The notes under the pieces were generated by a model. That model was not told the DNA's origin. It saw only the letters and a program-made list of their open reading frames with translations, and did no database searches. Positions 6,218 through 14,287 of a DNA stretch of 19,942 bases are shown here, piece after piece. This DNA is from JBCCKC01 sp039182435 (GTDB taxonomy: Bacteria > Verrucomicrobiota > Verrucomicrobiia > Opitutales > Coraliomargaritaceae): positions 1-19,942 of the forward strand of contig JBCDCC010000019.1 in assembly GCA_039182435.1 (NCBI GenBank), read 5' to 3'. Every line of letters starts with the position of its first letter. The stretch's first letter is position 1. The translations under genes and the position numbers were made by a program.

Positions 6218-7227
6218 AACGCTCGATCCGTATCGTCGGTGGTGGTCTTGCTGGCTTAGCCTTAGGAAATGCACTACGGCGAGATGGGGTGGAGGTGCAG
6301 CTCTATGAGAAGAGGCGCTATCCTTTTCATCGAGTCTGTGGAGAATTTCTTTGTGGGGTGTCCAAAGAGACGCTGGAGGCCTTGGGGCTTGAAAATTACT
6401 TTGAGGATGCGGTTCGCATTGAGCGGATGCGTTGGTTTTTGCGGGATCGCTGTGTTGTGGACGAGGCGCTTCCCAAATCAGGGCTCGGGATCTCGCGCTA
6501 TACTTTAGATGCTCGGCTTGCGCGGGCTTTTGAGGACGCAGGTGGCATGCTCGATCAGGGGGTCGCGTTTGATTCTGACGATAGCGAAGGGGTTGTCTGG
6601 GCGTCTGGCAGGGCAGGTGCTCAGGCAGGTAAATGGATCGGCCTTTCTGCCCACTTTGAAGATTTGCCGATCACTTGCTTAGAGATGTATTGCGGCTCTC
6701 AGGGCTATGTTGGTTTGAGTCCGGTCGAATCGGGGCGAGTGAATGTAACCGGGCTCTTTAAGGTCGATCGCGAGCTACGCGGTGCGAGTGAGAAGTTGCT
6801 GTTCGCTTATTTGCTGGCTAATCAATCGCCGGGCTTAGTCGATCAATTACGCGCGGCTTCTTATGTGGGTGGAAGTTTTGCCGCGATTGCTGGCTTTGAC
6901 TTCGGGCAACAGAAAAGTGTTGGCCAATTTGCCTTGGGCGATCAGCGCTTATTGATTCCGCCCTTTGCCGGGAATGGGATGAGTATGGCTCTCGAAGCGG
7001 CTGCACATGCGCGTGGTTGCTTAGTCGATTATTTGGCTAGGCGCTCTTCTTGGAATGAGGCTTTGGAGGCGCAGCAGAGGCATGATACGGCGGCCTTCAA
7101 ATTACGCATGCAGGTTGCTCAATCCATGCACCCCTTGTTACTTTCACCTCTCGCTTCAGGTATACTCGCTTATCTCAGCGCAAAGGGGTATCTGCCTACT
7201 CATCGTATCTTCTCCGCACTCCGCTAA
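6214..7227 (+). CDS. FAD-dependent oxidoreductase (geranylgeranyl-reductase/aromatic-hydroxylase type)
   Basis: A 337-residue flavoprotein. The dinucleotide-binding GGGLAGLALGNA is at residues 9-20, an acidic YEK ends the second strand, VCGEFL at 41-46 is the signature of the geranylgeranyl-reductase-like branch, and ALGDQRLLIPPFAGNGM near residues 241-257 is the second FAD contact. It is shorter than PHBH-type hydroxylases, in keeping with the reductase-like subgroup. The start ATG 6214 is fixed by the family N-terminus and the 4-bp ATGA overlap with the methyltransferase; a GGGAGGG lies 17 bp upstream, far for an SD. Next to a type III PKS and a methyltransferase it probably oxidises (hydroxylates) or reduces the polyketide. 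Which of these cannot be read from sequence. Confidence 0.87.
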   Translation: MKRSIRIVGGGLAGLALGNALRRDGVEVQLYEKRRYPFHRVCGEFLCGVSKETLEALGLENYFEDAVRIERMRWFLRDRCVVDEALPKSGLGISRYTLDARLARAFEDAGGMLDQGVAFDSDDSEGVVWASGRAGAQAGKWIGLSAHFEDLPITCLEMYCGSQGYVGLSPVESGRVNVTGLFKVDRELRGASEKLLFAYLLANQSPGLVDQLRAASYVGGSFAAIAGFDFGQQKSVGQFALGDQRLLIPPFAGNGMSMALEAAAHARGCLVDYLARRSSWNEALEAQQRHDTAAFKLRMQVAQSMHPLLLSPLASGILAYLSAKGYLPTHRIFSALR

Positions 7228-7234
7228 CTTTCTG

Positions 7235-8263
7235 ATGCATTTAATCTCCGTCGCGAGCTCCTTTCCTAAGCTGGTTTTTACGCAGTCTGATTGCTTGGAT
7301 GTGCTCAAAGCGTCGAGTTATTGGGAGTCGCTGTCGTCGCGTTCGCTGTCGATTTTGCAGAAGGTGCTAGAAGGGGATAATGGTATCCGGCAACGGCACT
7401 TTGCGGCTGATGCCCTGGAGCAAGTCTGGCAACGTAGCGCGCAGGAACTCAACGAGAGCTACGAGCGAGAAGCGCCCAAGCTTGGCGCCGATGCGGTGCG
7501 ACAGGCTTTGGATCGTGCAGGCCTCTTGCCCCGTGAAGTGGATATTCTTCTCGTCAGCACTTGCACGGGCTACCTCTGTCCGGGACTAGCGTCACATATG
7601 ATCGAGCAGCTGGGCTTACGTCGCGATGTCTTTGCTCAGGATTTGACCGGGCATGGCTGCGGGGCTGCCATCCCTCTGGTTCAGCTCGCCTCCGCTTACT
7701 CTAAATTATATCCGGAGGCTCGTATCGTGACTGCGGAAGTCGAGGTCTGCTCGGCGGCGTTTTATCTGGACGATGATATCGGCGTCTTGATCAGCGCATG
7801 CCTTTTTGGGGATGGTGCTTCCGCGCAGGTCTGGTCTTCGACAGGTGGTGACTATGCGGTCGATCATTTTCGCTCGGTGCATCGTCCGGACTGCCGAGAA
7901 GCACTCCGCTTCGTGAATCATCAAGGTCAACTCAAGAATCGATTACATAAATCGGTGCCCTCCATTGTGGCTGAGTCGGTGAAGGAACTGTATGAGCAAG
8001 AAACCGGTGAGACTGATCGAAGACCTGTCCTCCACGGGGGTGGGCGCGATGTGTTGGATGCGCTGGAAGGGATCTTTGATTCTAATTCACTGCAGCCAAT
8101 GCGACAGGTGTTGAAAGATTGCGGCAACATGAGTAGCCCCTCGCTTTTTGTCGCTCTGGAGCGAATACTTGAGGCCGCGGATTTGGGGAATGAATCGCTC
8201 TGGCTTTGCGGCTTCGGTGCGGGATTTTCAGCACACTGCGCGTGCCTTCCTCGGGTCCATTGA
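7235..8263 (+). CDS. type III polyketide synthase (chalcone/stilbene synthase family)
   Basis: A 342-residue homodimeric ketosynthase predicted to extend an acyl-CoA (or acyl-ACP) starter with malonyl units and cyclise it to a pyrone, resorcinol or related ring. The catalytic triad is complete: Cys142 in TGHGCGAA, His267 in LHGGGRDVL, and Asn298 in CGNMSSPS. The loop TCTGYLCPGL (110-119) and GDGASA (192-197) also fit. ATG 7235 is chosen over the longer open frame because it lies 7 bp after the oxidoreductase stop and gives normal length. The His motif is HGGG rather than the HPGG of plant enzymes. The operon order methyltransferase, flavoprotein, synthase resembles the srsABC-type phenolic-lipid set in content, not order. 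Product unknown. Confidence 0.93.
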   Translation: MHLISVASSFPKLVFTQSDCLDVLKASSYWESLSSRSLSILQKVLEGDNGIRQRHFAADALEQVWQRSAQELNESYEREAPKLGADAVRQALDRAGLLPREVDILLVSTCTGYLCPGLASHMIEQLGLRRDVFAQDLTGHGCGAAIPLVQLASAYSKLYPEARIVTAEVEVCSAAFYLDDDIGVLISACLFGDGASAQVWSSTGGDYAVDHFRSVHRPDCREALRFVNHQGQLKNRLHKSVPSIVAESVKELYEQETGETDRRPVLHGGGRDVLDALEGIFDSNSLQPMRQVLKDCGNMSSPSLFVALERILEAADLGNESLWLCGFGAGFSAHCACLPRVH

Positions 8264-8330
8264 TCTATGCGGTGAGGTAGAGATTATGGATCGCGCGGTC
8301 TTGTTGAGGGTTGGAGGGGTTAGTTGCTAT

Positions 8331-8362
8331 AAAAATGCATACGGAGAGACAAAAGGTATGCA
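8331..8362 (-). terminator. intrinsic terminator for the M50 protease transcript
   Basis: On the minus strand, TGCATAC / GTATGCA forms a 7-bp stem (8336-8342 with 8356-8362) followed by five T (A5 at 8331-8335). It sits 26 bp beyond the M50 stop codon and probably ends the long minus-strand transcript. Confidence 0.65.
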
Positions 8363-8388
8363 GTGACCATGGGGACTTTGAGTGATGA

Positions 8389-9030
8389 TTAACCGGCGAT
8401 GAGGTGGGCGATGGCGGCCATGACGCCAGCGACGAGGCTGATGCCGATGCCCATGGCGTAGCGGAACGGGGGGAGGTTGATGAGGACGATCAGGATGATG
8501 AAGCCGTAGGTGGAGAGCTTTATGTAGGTTTCTTCGCGCATGTTGATGGCGTGCTTCAGGACGTGCGAGCCATCGAGTGGTGGAATCGGAATGAGGTTAA
8601 AGACGATGAGGATGGCGTTGACGATGAGCACTCGGCCAACGAGATCACCGAGGTCGGGCACGAAGCGCATGAGGATGCCACCGACCACGGCGGTGACGAG
8701 GCAGATCGCGAGGTTGGACGCGGGGCCAGCCATGCTAACGATAATGTCGTCACGCTTCCACTTCTTGAAATTGCGTGGGTTGACCATGACGGGTTTGCCC
8801 CAACCGAAGACGGCGAAACCGGGGTTGAGCAGGATCATGACGAGAGGGATGAGGACGGTGCCAATCGGGTCGATGTGGGAGGCCGGGTTGAGGGTGACTC
8901 TCCCTTGGGAGCGCGGCGTATGATCGCCTAGCTTGTCCGCGGTATAGGCGTGTGCCCACTCATGGACGCTGAGACTCCCGAGGAGTATCAGATAATAGAT
9001 AACGCCGTCTCTAAGGATTGCTGGATCCAT
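8389..9030 (-). CDS. M50 family site-2-type metalloprotease, small membrane form
   Basis: A 213-residue multi-pass membrane zinc protease. Zinc site: HEWAH (His23, Glu24, His27) in the first membrane helix. The third ligand is Asp153 in PPLDGSHV. The family blocks LNPASHIDPIG (47-57) and MAGPASNL (100-107) are intact. About five to six hydrophobic segments are visible and there is no PDZ domain. This is the short M50 (site-2 protease-like) group whose substrates are mostly unknown; regulated intramembrane proteolysis is the family theme. The gene starts 29 bp after the TPR gene stop and shares its strand, so the two are likely co-transcribed. No SD. Confidence 0.92.
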   Translation of the reverse strand: MDPAILRDGVIYYLILLGSLSVHEWAHAYTADKLGDHTPRSQGRVTLNPASHIDPIGTVLIPLVMILLNPGFAVFGWGKPVMVNPRNFKKWKRDDIIVSMAGPASNLAICLVTAVVGGILMRFVPDLGDLVGRVLIVNAILIVFNLIPIPPLDGSHVLKHAINMREETYIKLSTYGFIILIVLINLPPFRYAMGIGISLVAGVMAAIAHLIAG

Positions 9031-9059
9031 AATTTATCGAAGTAAAGGTTCGCGGGAAT

Positions 9060-9896
9060 CTAGTGCAGCGCGATTTCGCTGAGCACTTCTTGCTTGGATT
9101 TCTGTAATTTGGGATGCTGGACGTCCTTGCAGAGTTCGCGGGCTTCTTGGGCGCGGCCGAGTTTACCGAGGACGCGGGCGCGGTGCAGGGTGATGACCTC
9201 GAAGTCGATGCCTTCCGTCATGTTTTCGCTCATCTTTTTCCAATGAAGGAGCGCGGATTTCCAATCTGGGCTGGCTTGGTCGTAGTAAGCTTCGCCGAGG
9301 CGCATCTGGAAATCGAAGTTGTCGGGCTCAAGGAGGGCGGCTTCACGAAAGGCTTTGACCATCTCGCGGTCGAGCGCGTCGCGGGTAAAAAGTCCTTCGC
9401 TGATGAAGTCATCTCGAGATTGATAGAGCAGTTGGCCGAGGCCGAAGTGGTAGATGCCGACTTCGGGGGCGAGGTCGGCTGCCTGAAGATAGAAGGGAAG
9501 CGCCGCTTTGCCTCGTCCTTCTTCGGCGAGGTGGGTGCCGATCTGTTGCTTGACGACTGCGATTTCAGGGTCGAGCTCGTCGGCCTTCAAGAACGCGTTG
9601 AAGGCTTGTTCACGCTCGCCGACGCGGCGGAGTAATTTGCCGTAGAGAATGAGGGCGTTTACATCGTCGGGATTATCGACGAGGTAGCCTCTGTAGGATT
9701 GCACGAGTTCATTGATCCGGCGCTCGAGATCGACGTCGTTATAGAAGTCTGGGTCCTCGGCGATCTTTTTGTAGATGGCTTCTTCTGTAGTCGCGATCGT
9801 AAGTAGGCGCTCGGCCGCGAAGTCTGTTTGCGCAGAGAGGGAGCTGGCAAAAAAGAACAGGAGTAGAGCGATGAACTTTTGTTGAAAACGAAGCAT
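9060..9896 (-). CDS. exported tetratricopeptide-repeat protein
   Basis: A 278-residue protein with an N-terminal signal peptide (MLRFQQKF, hydrophobic stretch, cleavage likely after LSA-Q near residue 22). ATG 9896 is chosen over an upstream GTG (9926) because it starts directly at the signal peptide. At least three to four TPR-like helical pairs are visible, e.g. NALILYGKLLRRVGEREQAF, AAVVK-like repeats ending in ELDPE / DLAPE / LEPDN. TPR proteins mediate protein-protein contacts; the partner here is unknown. Its place between the RND pump (75 bp upstream) and the M50 protease (29 bp downstream) suggests one transcript, possibly with envelope function. Confidence 0.85.
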   Translation of the reverse strand: MLRFQQKFIALLLFFFASSLSAQTDFAAERLLTIATTEEAIYKKIAEDPDFYNDVDLERRINELVQSYRGYLVDNPDDVNALILYGKLLRRVGEREQAFNAFLKADELDPEIAVVKQQIGTHLAEEGRGKAALPFYLQAADLAPEVGIYHFGLGQLLYQSRDDFISEGLFTRDALDREMVKAFREAALLEPDNFDFQMRLGEAYYDQASPDWKSALLHWKKMSENMTEGIDFEVITLHRARVLGKLGRAQEARELCKDVQHPKLQKSKQEVLSEIALH

Positions 9897-9905
9897 TACG
9901 GTGAA

Positions 9906-9931
9906 ACTGCGGATACCTGATGACACGCAGT
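9906..9931. repeat. inverted repeat in the RND/TPR gap (a)
   Basis: ACTGCG (9906-9911) / CGCAGT (9926-9931), 14-nt loop. It lies just upstream of the TPR start. Possible 5'-leader structure; no T-run. Confidence 0.3.
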
Positions 9932-9942
9932 AAAGTGCGCAG

Positions 9943-9972
9943 GTCCAACAAAATTCTCTGCGGAAGTTGGAC
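9943..9972. repeat. inverted repeat in the RND/TPR gap (b)
   Basis: GTCCAAC (9943-9949) / GTTGGAC (9966-9972), 16-nt loop, touching the RND stop codon. No T-run on the minus side, so it is a processing or partial-attenuation structure rather than a clear terminator. Confidence 0.35.
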
Positions 9973-12900
9973 TATTTAAGGAGGCGGAGCCCGAGCTTTC
10001 GAAGGTCTTCTAGGATAAAGTAGAAGGAGGGAACGAGGATGAGGGTGATAAAGGTGGCAAAGAGCACGCCGAAGCTGAGGGAGATCGCCATCGGGATGAG
10101 GAATTGAGCCTGTAGACTGGTTTCGAAGAGGAGCGGGATGAGGCCAGCGAAGGTAGTCATCGAGGTGAGAATGATGGGGCGGAAACGGAGGGCGCCGGCT
10201 TCTTCAATTGCTTGATGTAGAGGTCGTCCGGCGGCTAGTTCCTCATTAATAAAATCGATGAGCACGAGGCTGTCATTGACGACAACACCAGCGAGCGCAA
10301 CGAAGCCGAGCACAGAGAGAATGCTCATCGGCTGGAACATTAGAATGTGACCCGCGACGGCGCCGATCAGGCCAAACGGAATCACGATCATGACGATGAC
10401 TGGCTGAATGTAAGACTTTAAGGGCACGGCGAGCAGTGCATAGATAATGAAGGCCGCGATCATGCTCATCTTGGTAAGGTTCCCGAAGATCTCCTTTTGC
10501 TCTCGGGCTTCGCCTTCGAAGGACCAAGAGACGCCGGGGTAGTCTCCGAGGAGGCTGTCGATGTAGCCCTGTTCTTGCCTGAAAAGCGTATCGATGCCAG
10601 CGAGCTCTTCTTTAATCAAATTGAGGTCGGCCACGCCTTTGTTGGCATCGGCGGTGATGTTGAGGACGCGCCGGCGATCGACGCGGGTGATGGCGGCAAA
10701 CCCTTCGGTGATTTCGTAGTCGGCGACTTCCTCGAAGGGAACCTGTGCGCCAGAGGGTGTGCGGATGCGGAGTTCGTCGAGATTCTCGACCGAGACGCGT
10801 TCGTCTTTCGGATAGCGGACCATGACTTTGATTTCATCGCGGCCGCGCTGGATGCGTTGCACCTCGACGCCGTAGAAGGCAGAGCGGACCTGTCGGCCGA
10901 GATCGGCTCTGCGGAGGCCAAGATTCTCGGCGGCCGGGTTGATGTCCAGCTGGATCTCGCGTTTACCGGAGCTGTAGTTGTCGCGCACATCGAAGAGGCC
11001 TTCGTAGGTGTTGAGCTTGGTCTTGATTTTTTCGGCGACTTCTTGGAGTTGCTCAAAGTCACGGGCGGAGATCTGGATGTCGATGGGGGCACCTGCTTGT
11101 CCGGCGGCATTGGCGTTGAAGGTGAGTTCTTTGACGCCGGGGATGGGGCCAATGAGCTCGCGCCAGCGGTTGGCTAAGTTGGGGGATGAGATGGCTTCAT
11201 TGTCGCCGCCATCGATCAGCTCTTCGCGTTTGGTGAGTTCGACCGCGATTTCGGCCTTATTCGCGGTGTTGTTATTCACGCCGATTGCCATCGGGTTGGC
11301 ACCTTCGAAGGGTTGCGCGCCGATGGTGATGACCGCGTTCTGGAAGGGCTCACCGTAACCTGCGCCTTTGGTCTCGGCGATCAGTTCATCGAGGCCGCGC
11401 TTCATTTGCTCGACGGCACGTGTGGTGACCTCGATGGAGGTGCCTTCGGGCATGACGAGTTTGGCGACGATGTAGTCTGATGGGACTGGCGGGAAGAAGA
11501 CGAAAGGAATGTGCTTTCCTGCGATGAGGCCGGCCATGACGATGAAGATGCTGACGAAGATGGCCGCGGTCATATAGCGAAACTCGATCGCGTGTTTAAT
11601 GAATGGGCGGTATCGTTTCTCGACGAAGTTTTCTAGGCCGTCGGCAACTTTGCGCTGCTGGCGGGAGAGCCAGCTGAGCTCCTCGCGATCTCCTCCGCCG
11701 ACTTTGCAGAGGGTGAGATGATAGGGGAGAATCAGCTTTGATTCGATGAGCGACCAAATCAGCGCAGCGATCACCACGACGGGAATCGGAAAGAAGAATT
11801 TACCAAGAAAGCCAGGGATGGTCAGGATCGGAATGAAGGCGACGATCGTGGTGAGGATGGCAAAGGTTACGGGTATGGAGACCTTCTTCGTTCCGGCTAC
11901 GGAGGCAGCGACACCGGGCCCGCCGTGTTTTTGGAAATTCGTGAAGACGCTTTCACCGACGATGATGGCATCATCGACGACGATCCCGAGCACGAGAATG
12001 AAGCCAAAGAGCGAGGCAAGATTGATACTCACGCCAAGCCATGGAAGGAAGATGATCGAGCCGAGAAAGGAGATGGGGATGCCCAGCATGACGAAGAATG
12101 CGAGCGAGGGGCGGAGGAAGATCGTCAAAATAATCAGGACGAGCAGCAGACCGATGATGCCGTTCTCGATCAGCATGCGGAGACGACCTTTGAGGTAGTA
12201 GGTGAAGTCTCTAAAGGGCTCGACTTCGATGCCAGCCGGGAGAAAGACGGCAATTTCTTCGGCGAATCTTTGCACCTGACTGGAGAGCTCGAGGGCACTT
12301 TGGTTGCCGACGGCGTAGACATTAAGTAGCACGGCGCGGTTGCCGTTGAACTCGGTGATCAGCGGGTCATCGACATAGCCATCAATGACCTCGGCGATGT
12401 CGCCGATGCGGATACTGCCTCCATCGGGTAGCGTTCGGACAGGGATGGCGGCAAATTCCTCGGCGCTGTAGGCCTTGCCGGGGGTGCGCAGGAGGATCTC
12501 GCCACCGGGAGAGCGGATGGTGCCTCCGGGCACATCGATCGAGCTGTCTTGGAGCGCGAGTGTGACCTCATCAAAGGTTAACCCGTATTGCCGTAGTGAA
12601 GATTCGGATACTTCGATCGAGATCTCAAAGTCAGCGACGCCAGCAATGTCGACTTGGGAGATATCTTCTCTGATATTGAGTTCATCGCGGATATACTCGG
12701 CGACTTCTTTGAGCACGCGGACGTCGGCTTGTCCATGAATAGCGAGTGAAATGACCTCGCTACGGATGAGGATTTCCTCGACACGTGCCTCTTCCGCTTC
12801 ATCCGGAAAATTCTCAATCGCATCGATGCGCACTTCAATCCGGTTGGCGACTTCGGTGGCATCGTAGCCGCGTTCGATCTCGGCCACGACAGAGGCGATC

Positions 12901-13154
12901 CCTTCTGCGGCGGTGGAGCGGATTCGTTTGATCCCTTCGACATCTTGAATGCGTATCTCAATCAGCTCGACGATACCGCTCTCGACTTCCTTAGGCGCGG
13001 CACCGGGATAGGGCACCGTGATGCTGACGGTGTCGAGGTCCAGCGAGGGGAAGAGCTCGAGCTTGATCGTGGAGGCGACAAATAGCCCGACGACTATGAC
13101 AATGCCTGCGAGCAGGTTGGCAGCGACGCCGTTTTCTGTAAACCAGCGGATCAT
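9972..13154 (-). CDS. RND-family efflux permease, HAE1/AcrB-like
   Basis: A 1060-residue inner-membrane proton-driven exporter with the two-fold RND architecture: a membrane segment at about residues 12-30, a large periplasmic loop, a cluster of helices about 325-480, a second loop, and helices about 870-1050. The TM4 acidic pair Asp394-Asp395 (GIVVDDAIIV) that relays protons is present. At the TM10 position where AcrB has Lys940 this protein has Asn960 (GVVVNDSLVLIDF), a variant I recall in a large branch of these permeases. The start overlaps the fusion-protein stop (ATGA, 13151-13154). With the upstream fusion protein and outer-membrane lipoprotein it forms a complete tripartite pump. Drug versus other substrate specificity cannot be predicted; heavy-metal type is less likely. 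Confidence 0.95.
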   Translation of the reverse strand: MIRWFTENGVAANLLAGIVIVVGLFVASTIKLELFPSLDLDTVSITVPYPGAAPKEVESGIVELIEIRIQDVEGIKRIRSTAAEGIASVVAEIERGYDATEVANRIEVRIDAIENFPDEAEEARVEEILIRSEVISLAIHGQADVRVLKEVAEYIRDELNIREDISQVDIAGVADFEISIEVSESSLRQYGLTFDEVTLALQDSSIDVPGGTIRSPGGEILLRTPGKAYSAEEFAAIPVRTLPDGGSIRIGDIAEVIDGYVDDPLITEFNGNRAVLLNVYAVGNQSALELSSQVQRFAEEIAVFLPAGIEVEPFRDFTYYLKGRLRMLIENGIIGLLLVLIILTIFLRPSLAFFVMLGIPISFLGSIIFLPWLGVSINLASLFGFILVLGIVVDDAIIVGESVFTNFQKHGGPGVAASVAGTKKVSIPVTFAILTTIVAFIPILTIPGFLGKFFFPIPVVVIAALIWSLIESKLILPYHLTLCKVGGGDREELSWLSRQQRKVADGLENFVEKRYRPFIKHAIEFRYMTAAIFVSIFIVMAGLIAGKHIPFVFFPPVPSDYIVAKLVMPEGTSIEVTTRAVEQMKRGLDELIAETKGAGYGEPFQNAVITIGAQPFEGANPMAIGVNNNTANKAEIAVELTKREELIDGGDNEAISSPNLANRWRELIGPIPGVKELTFNANAAGQAGAPIDIQISARDFEQLQEVAEKIKTKLNTYEGLFDVRDNYSSGKREIQLDINPAAENLGLRRADLGRQVRSAFYGVEVQRIQRGRDEIKVMVRYPKDERVSVENLDELRIRTPSGAQVPFEEVADYEITEGFAAITRVDRRRVLNITADANKGVADLNLIKEELAGIDTLFRQEQGYIDSLLGDYPGVSWSFEGEAREQKEIFGNLTKMSMIAAFIIYALLAVPLKSYIQPVIVMIVIPFGLIGAVAGHILMFQPMSILSVLGFVALAGVVVNDSLVLIDFINEELAAGRPLHQAIEEAGALRFRPIILTSMTTFAGLIPLLFETSLQAQFLIPMAISLSFGVLFATFITLILVPSFYFILEDLRKLGLRLLK

Positions 13155-14287
13155 TTGCGCTCAAATATTTCTGCGGGCATACCTTCGACATAGTAAGCGA
13201 TCCCACTGGTGACGATTTGATCTCCGGCTTGGAGGCCTTCGGTGATGATGGCTCGCTGGCTATCGCTTTTGATGACCGTGACTTGGCGAGTCTCCAGACT
13301 GCCATTAGGGTTGTATATGTAAACGGTGTCGGAACCTCGTAGCGCGTATTGAGGAATTGAATACGCCTGATCGATGCTGCGCCCTTCGATCTCGGCATCG
13401 ACGAAGAGGCCGCGGAGCAAGGGAGCGCCTCCTGTTTGAGCGTCTGTCTGAAATGGATCTTCGACTTCAGCGACTGCATAGAGTAGGCGTGTGCTTGTAT
13501 CGATGCTTCCTTCGAAACGTTTCAGGGTGCCGATGCGCACTTCTGGTTCTTCTGGGCCGTCGGTAAAGAGGTGGACGCGCTTGGTGCTGCGTGTGGGGTC
13601 CTCGAGGAATCGACGTTCTCTCATGGTAATGGGGAGGCGGATCTCCGCGAGGTCGGTCGCGTAGATTTGGGCGACTGCGGTGGGTGGATTGGCGGAGACG
13701 ATTTGTCCGAGATCGACCGATTTTTGGAGCACTTTGCCGTCGAAGGGGGCCTTGATCGAGGTGCGCTCAAGGTCGCGTTCTGCTTTTCTGAGCGCAGCTT
13801 TAGCGCTTTCGATTTGGGCGCTGGCCTGCTTGAGCTGTGGTTTGCGGAGGACGAGTGCGCTCGGCTGGCCGGAGCCAATGCTCTCCCAATCGGCGAGTGC
13901 TTGCTCAGCGAGTGCTTCTTCTTGGGCGAGTTCTAGTTCGGCATTGGCGAGTTCTGCGCGGCGGGTAGCGAGGGCGGCTTTGTAATCAGCGGGATCGATT
14001 TTCAGGAGGATTTCGCCAGCTCGGAAGCTGGCGCCGGCGGCAAAGTTCTCTGAGGTGTAGAGGATGCGACCAGTGACTTCTGAGGATAGCGTCGATTCGG
14101 TCTTGGGCAGGACGGTGCCTTGGCTGCGAACGGCCAGATTGATTGTTTCCGGTTGGGCAAGGGTGACTTCGACCCGGGTGATGGCCTGCTCGACCTCGGT
14201 CTCTGCAGCTTCAGGTTTGAGACTATAGAAGATGCCCGCGAGTGATAATGCGCAGGCGAGGAAGAGGATAGGGAGAATGATTTTCAT
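13151..14287 (-). CDS. RND efflux periplasmic adaptor (membrane fusion protein)
   Basis: A 378-residue adaptor with an N-terminal hydrophobic anchor (ILPILFLACALSLAGIF, residues 3-19). The two half lipoyl-like motifs lie at about 70-105 (TLSSEVTGRIL...EILLKIDPADY) and about 178-200 (APFDGKVLQKSVDLGQIVS), flanking a coiled-coil alpha hairpin at about 107-170. Beta-barrel and membrane-proximal domains follow. It links the permease to the outer-membrane factor. It overlaps both neighbours by 4 bp (14284-14287 with the OMF gene, 13151-13154 with the permease), a tight translational chain. A weak AGGA lies 5 bp before the ATG, the nearest thing to an SD in this operon. Confidence 0.93.
   Translation of the reverse strand: MKIILPILFLACALSLAGIFYSLKPEAAETEVEQAITRVEVTLAQPETINLAVRSQGTVLPKTESTLSSEVTGRILYTSENFAAGASFRAGEILLKIDPADYKAALATRRAELANAELELAQEEALAEQALADWESIGSGQPSALVLRKPQLKQASAQIESAKAALRKAERDLERTSIKAPFDGKVLQKSVDLGQIVSANPPTAVAQIYATDLAEIRLPITMRERRFLEDPTRSTKRVHLFTDGPEEPEVRIGTLKRFEGSIDTSTRLLYAVAEVEDPFQTDAQTGGAPLLRGLFVDAEIEGRSIDQAYSIPQYALRGSDTVYIYNPNGSLETRQVTVIKSDSQRAIITEGLQAGDQIVTSGIAYYVEGMPAEIFERK

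Noticed and set aside
7055..7234. N-terminal extension of the type III PKS into the oxidoreductase gene
   Set aside because: It would overlap the conserved C-terminus of the flavoprotein out of frame; ATG 7235 follows its stop by 7 bp.
8404..8931. Long plus-strand open frame antisense to the M50 protease
   Set aside because: Low-complexity acidic translation (D/E/G/H-rich) exactly opposite a gene with intact zinc motifs; a high-GC reverse-frame shadow.
9114..9635. Plus-strand open frame opposite the TPR protein
   Set aside because: Mirror of TPR repeats; no independent features.
10497..11177. 226-codon plus-strand open frame opposite the RND permease
   Set aside because: Composition and position fit an antisense shadow; the permease frame is continuous and conserved throughout.
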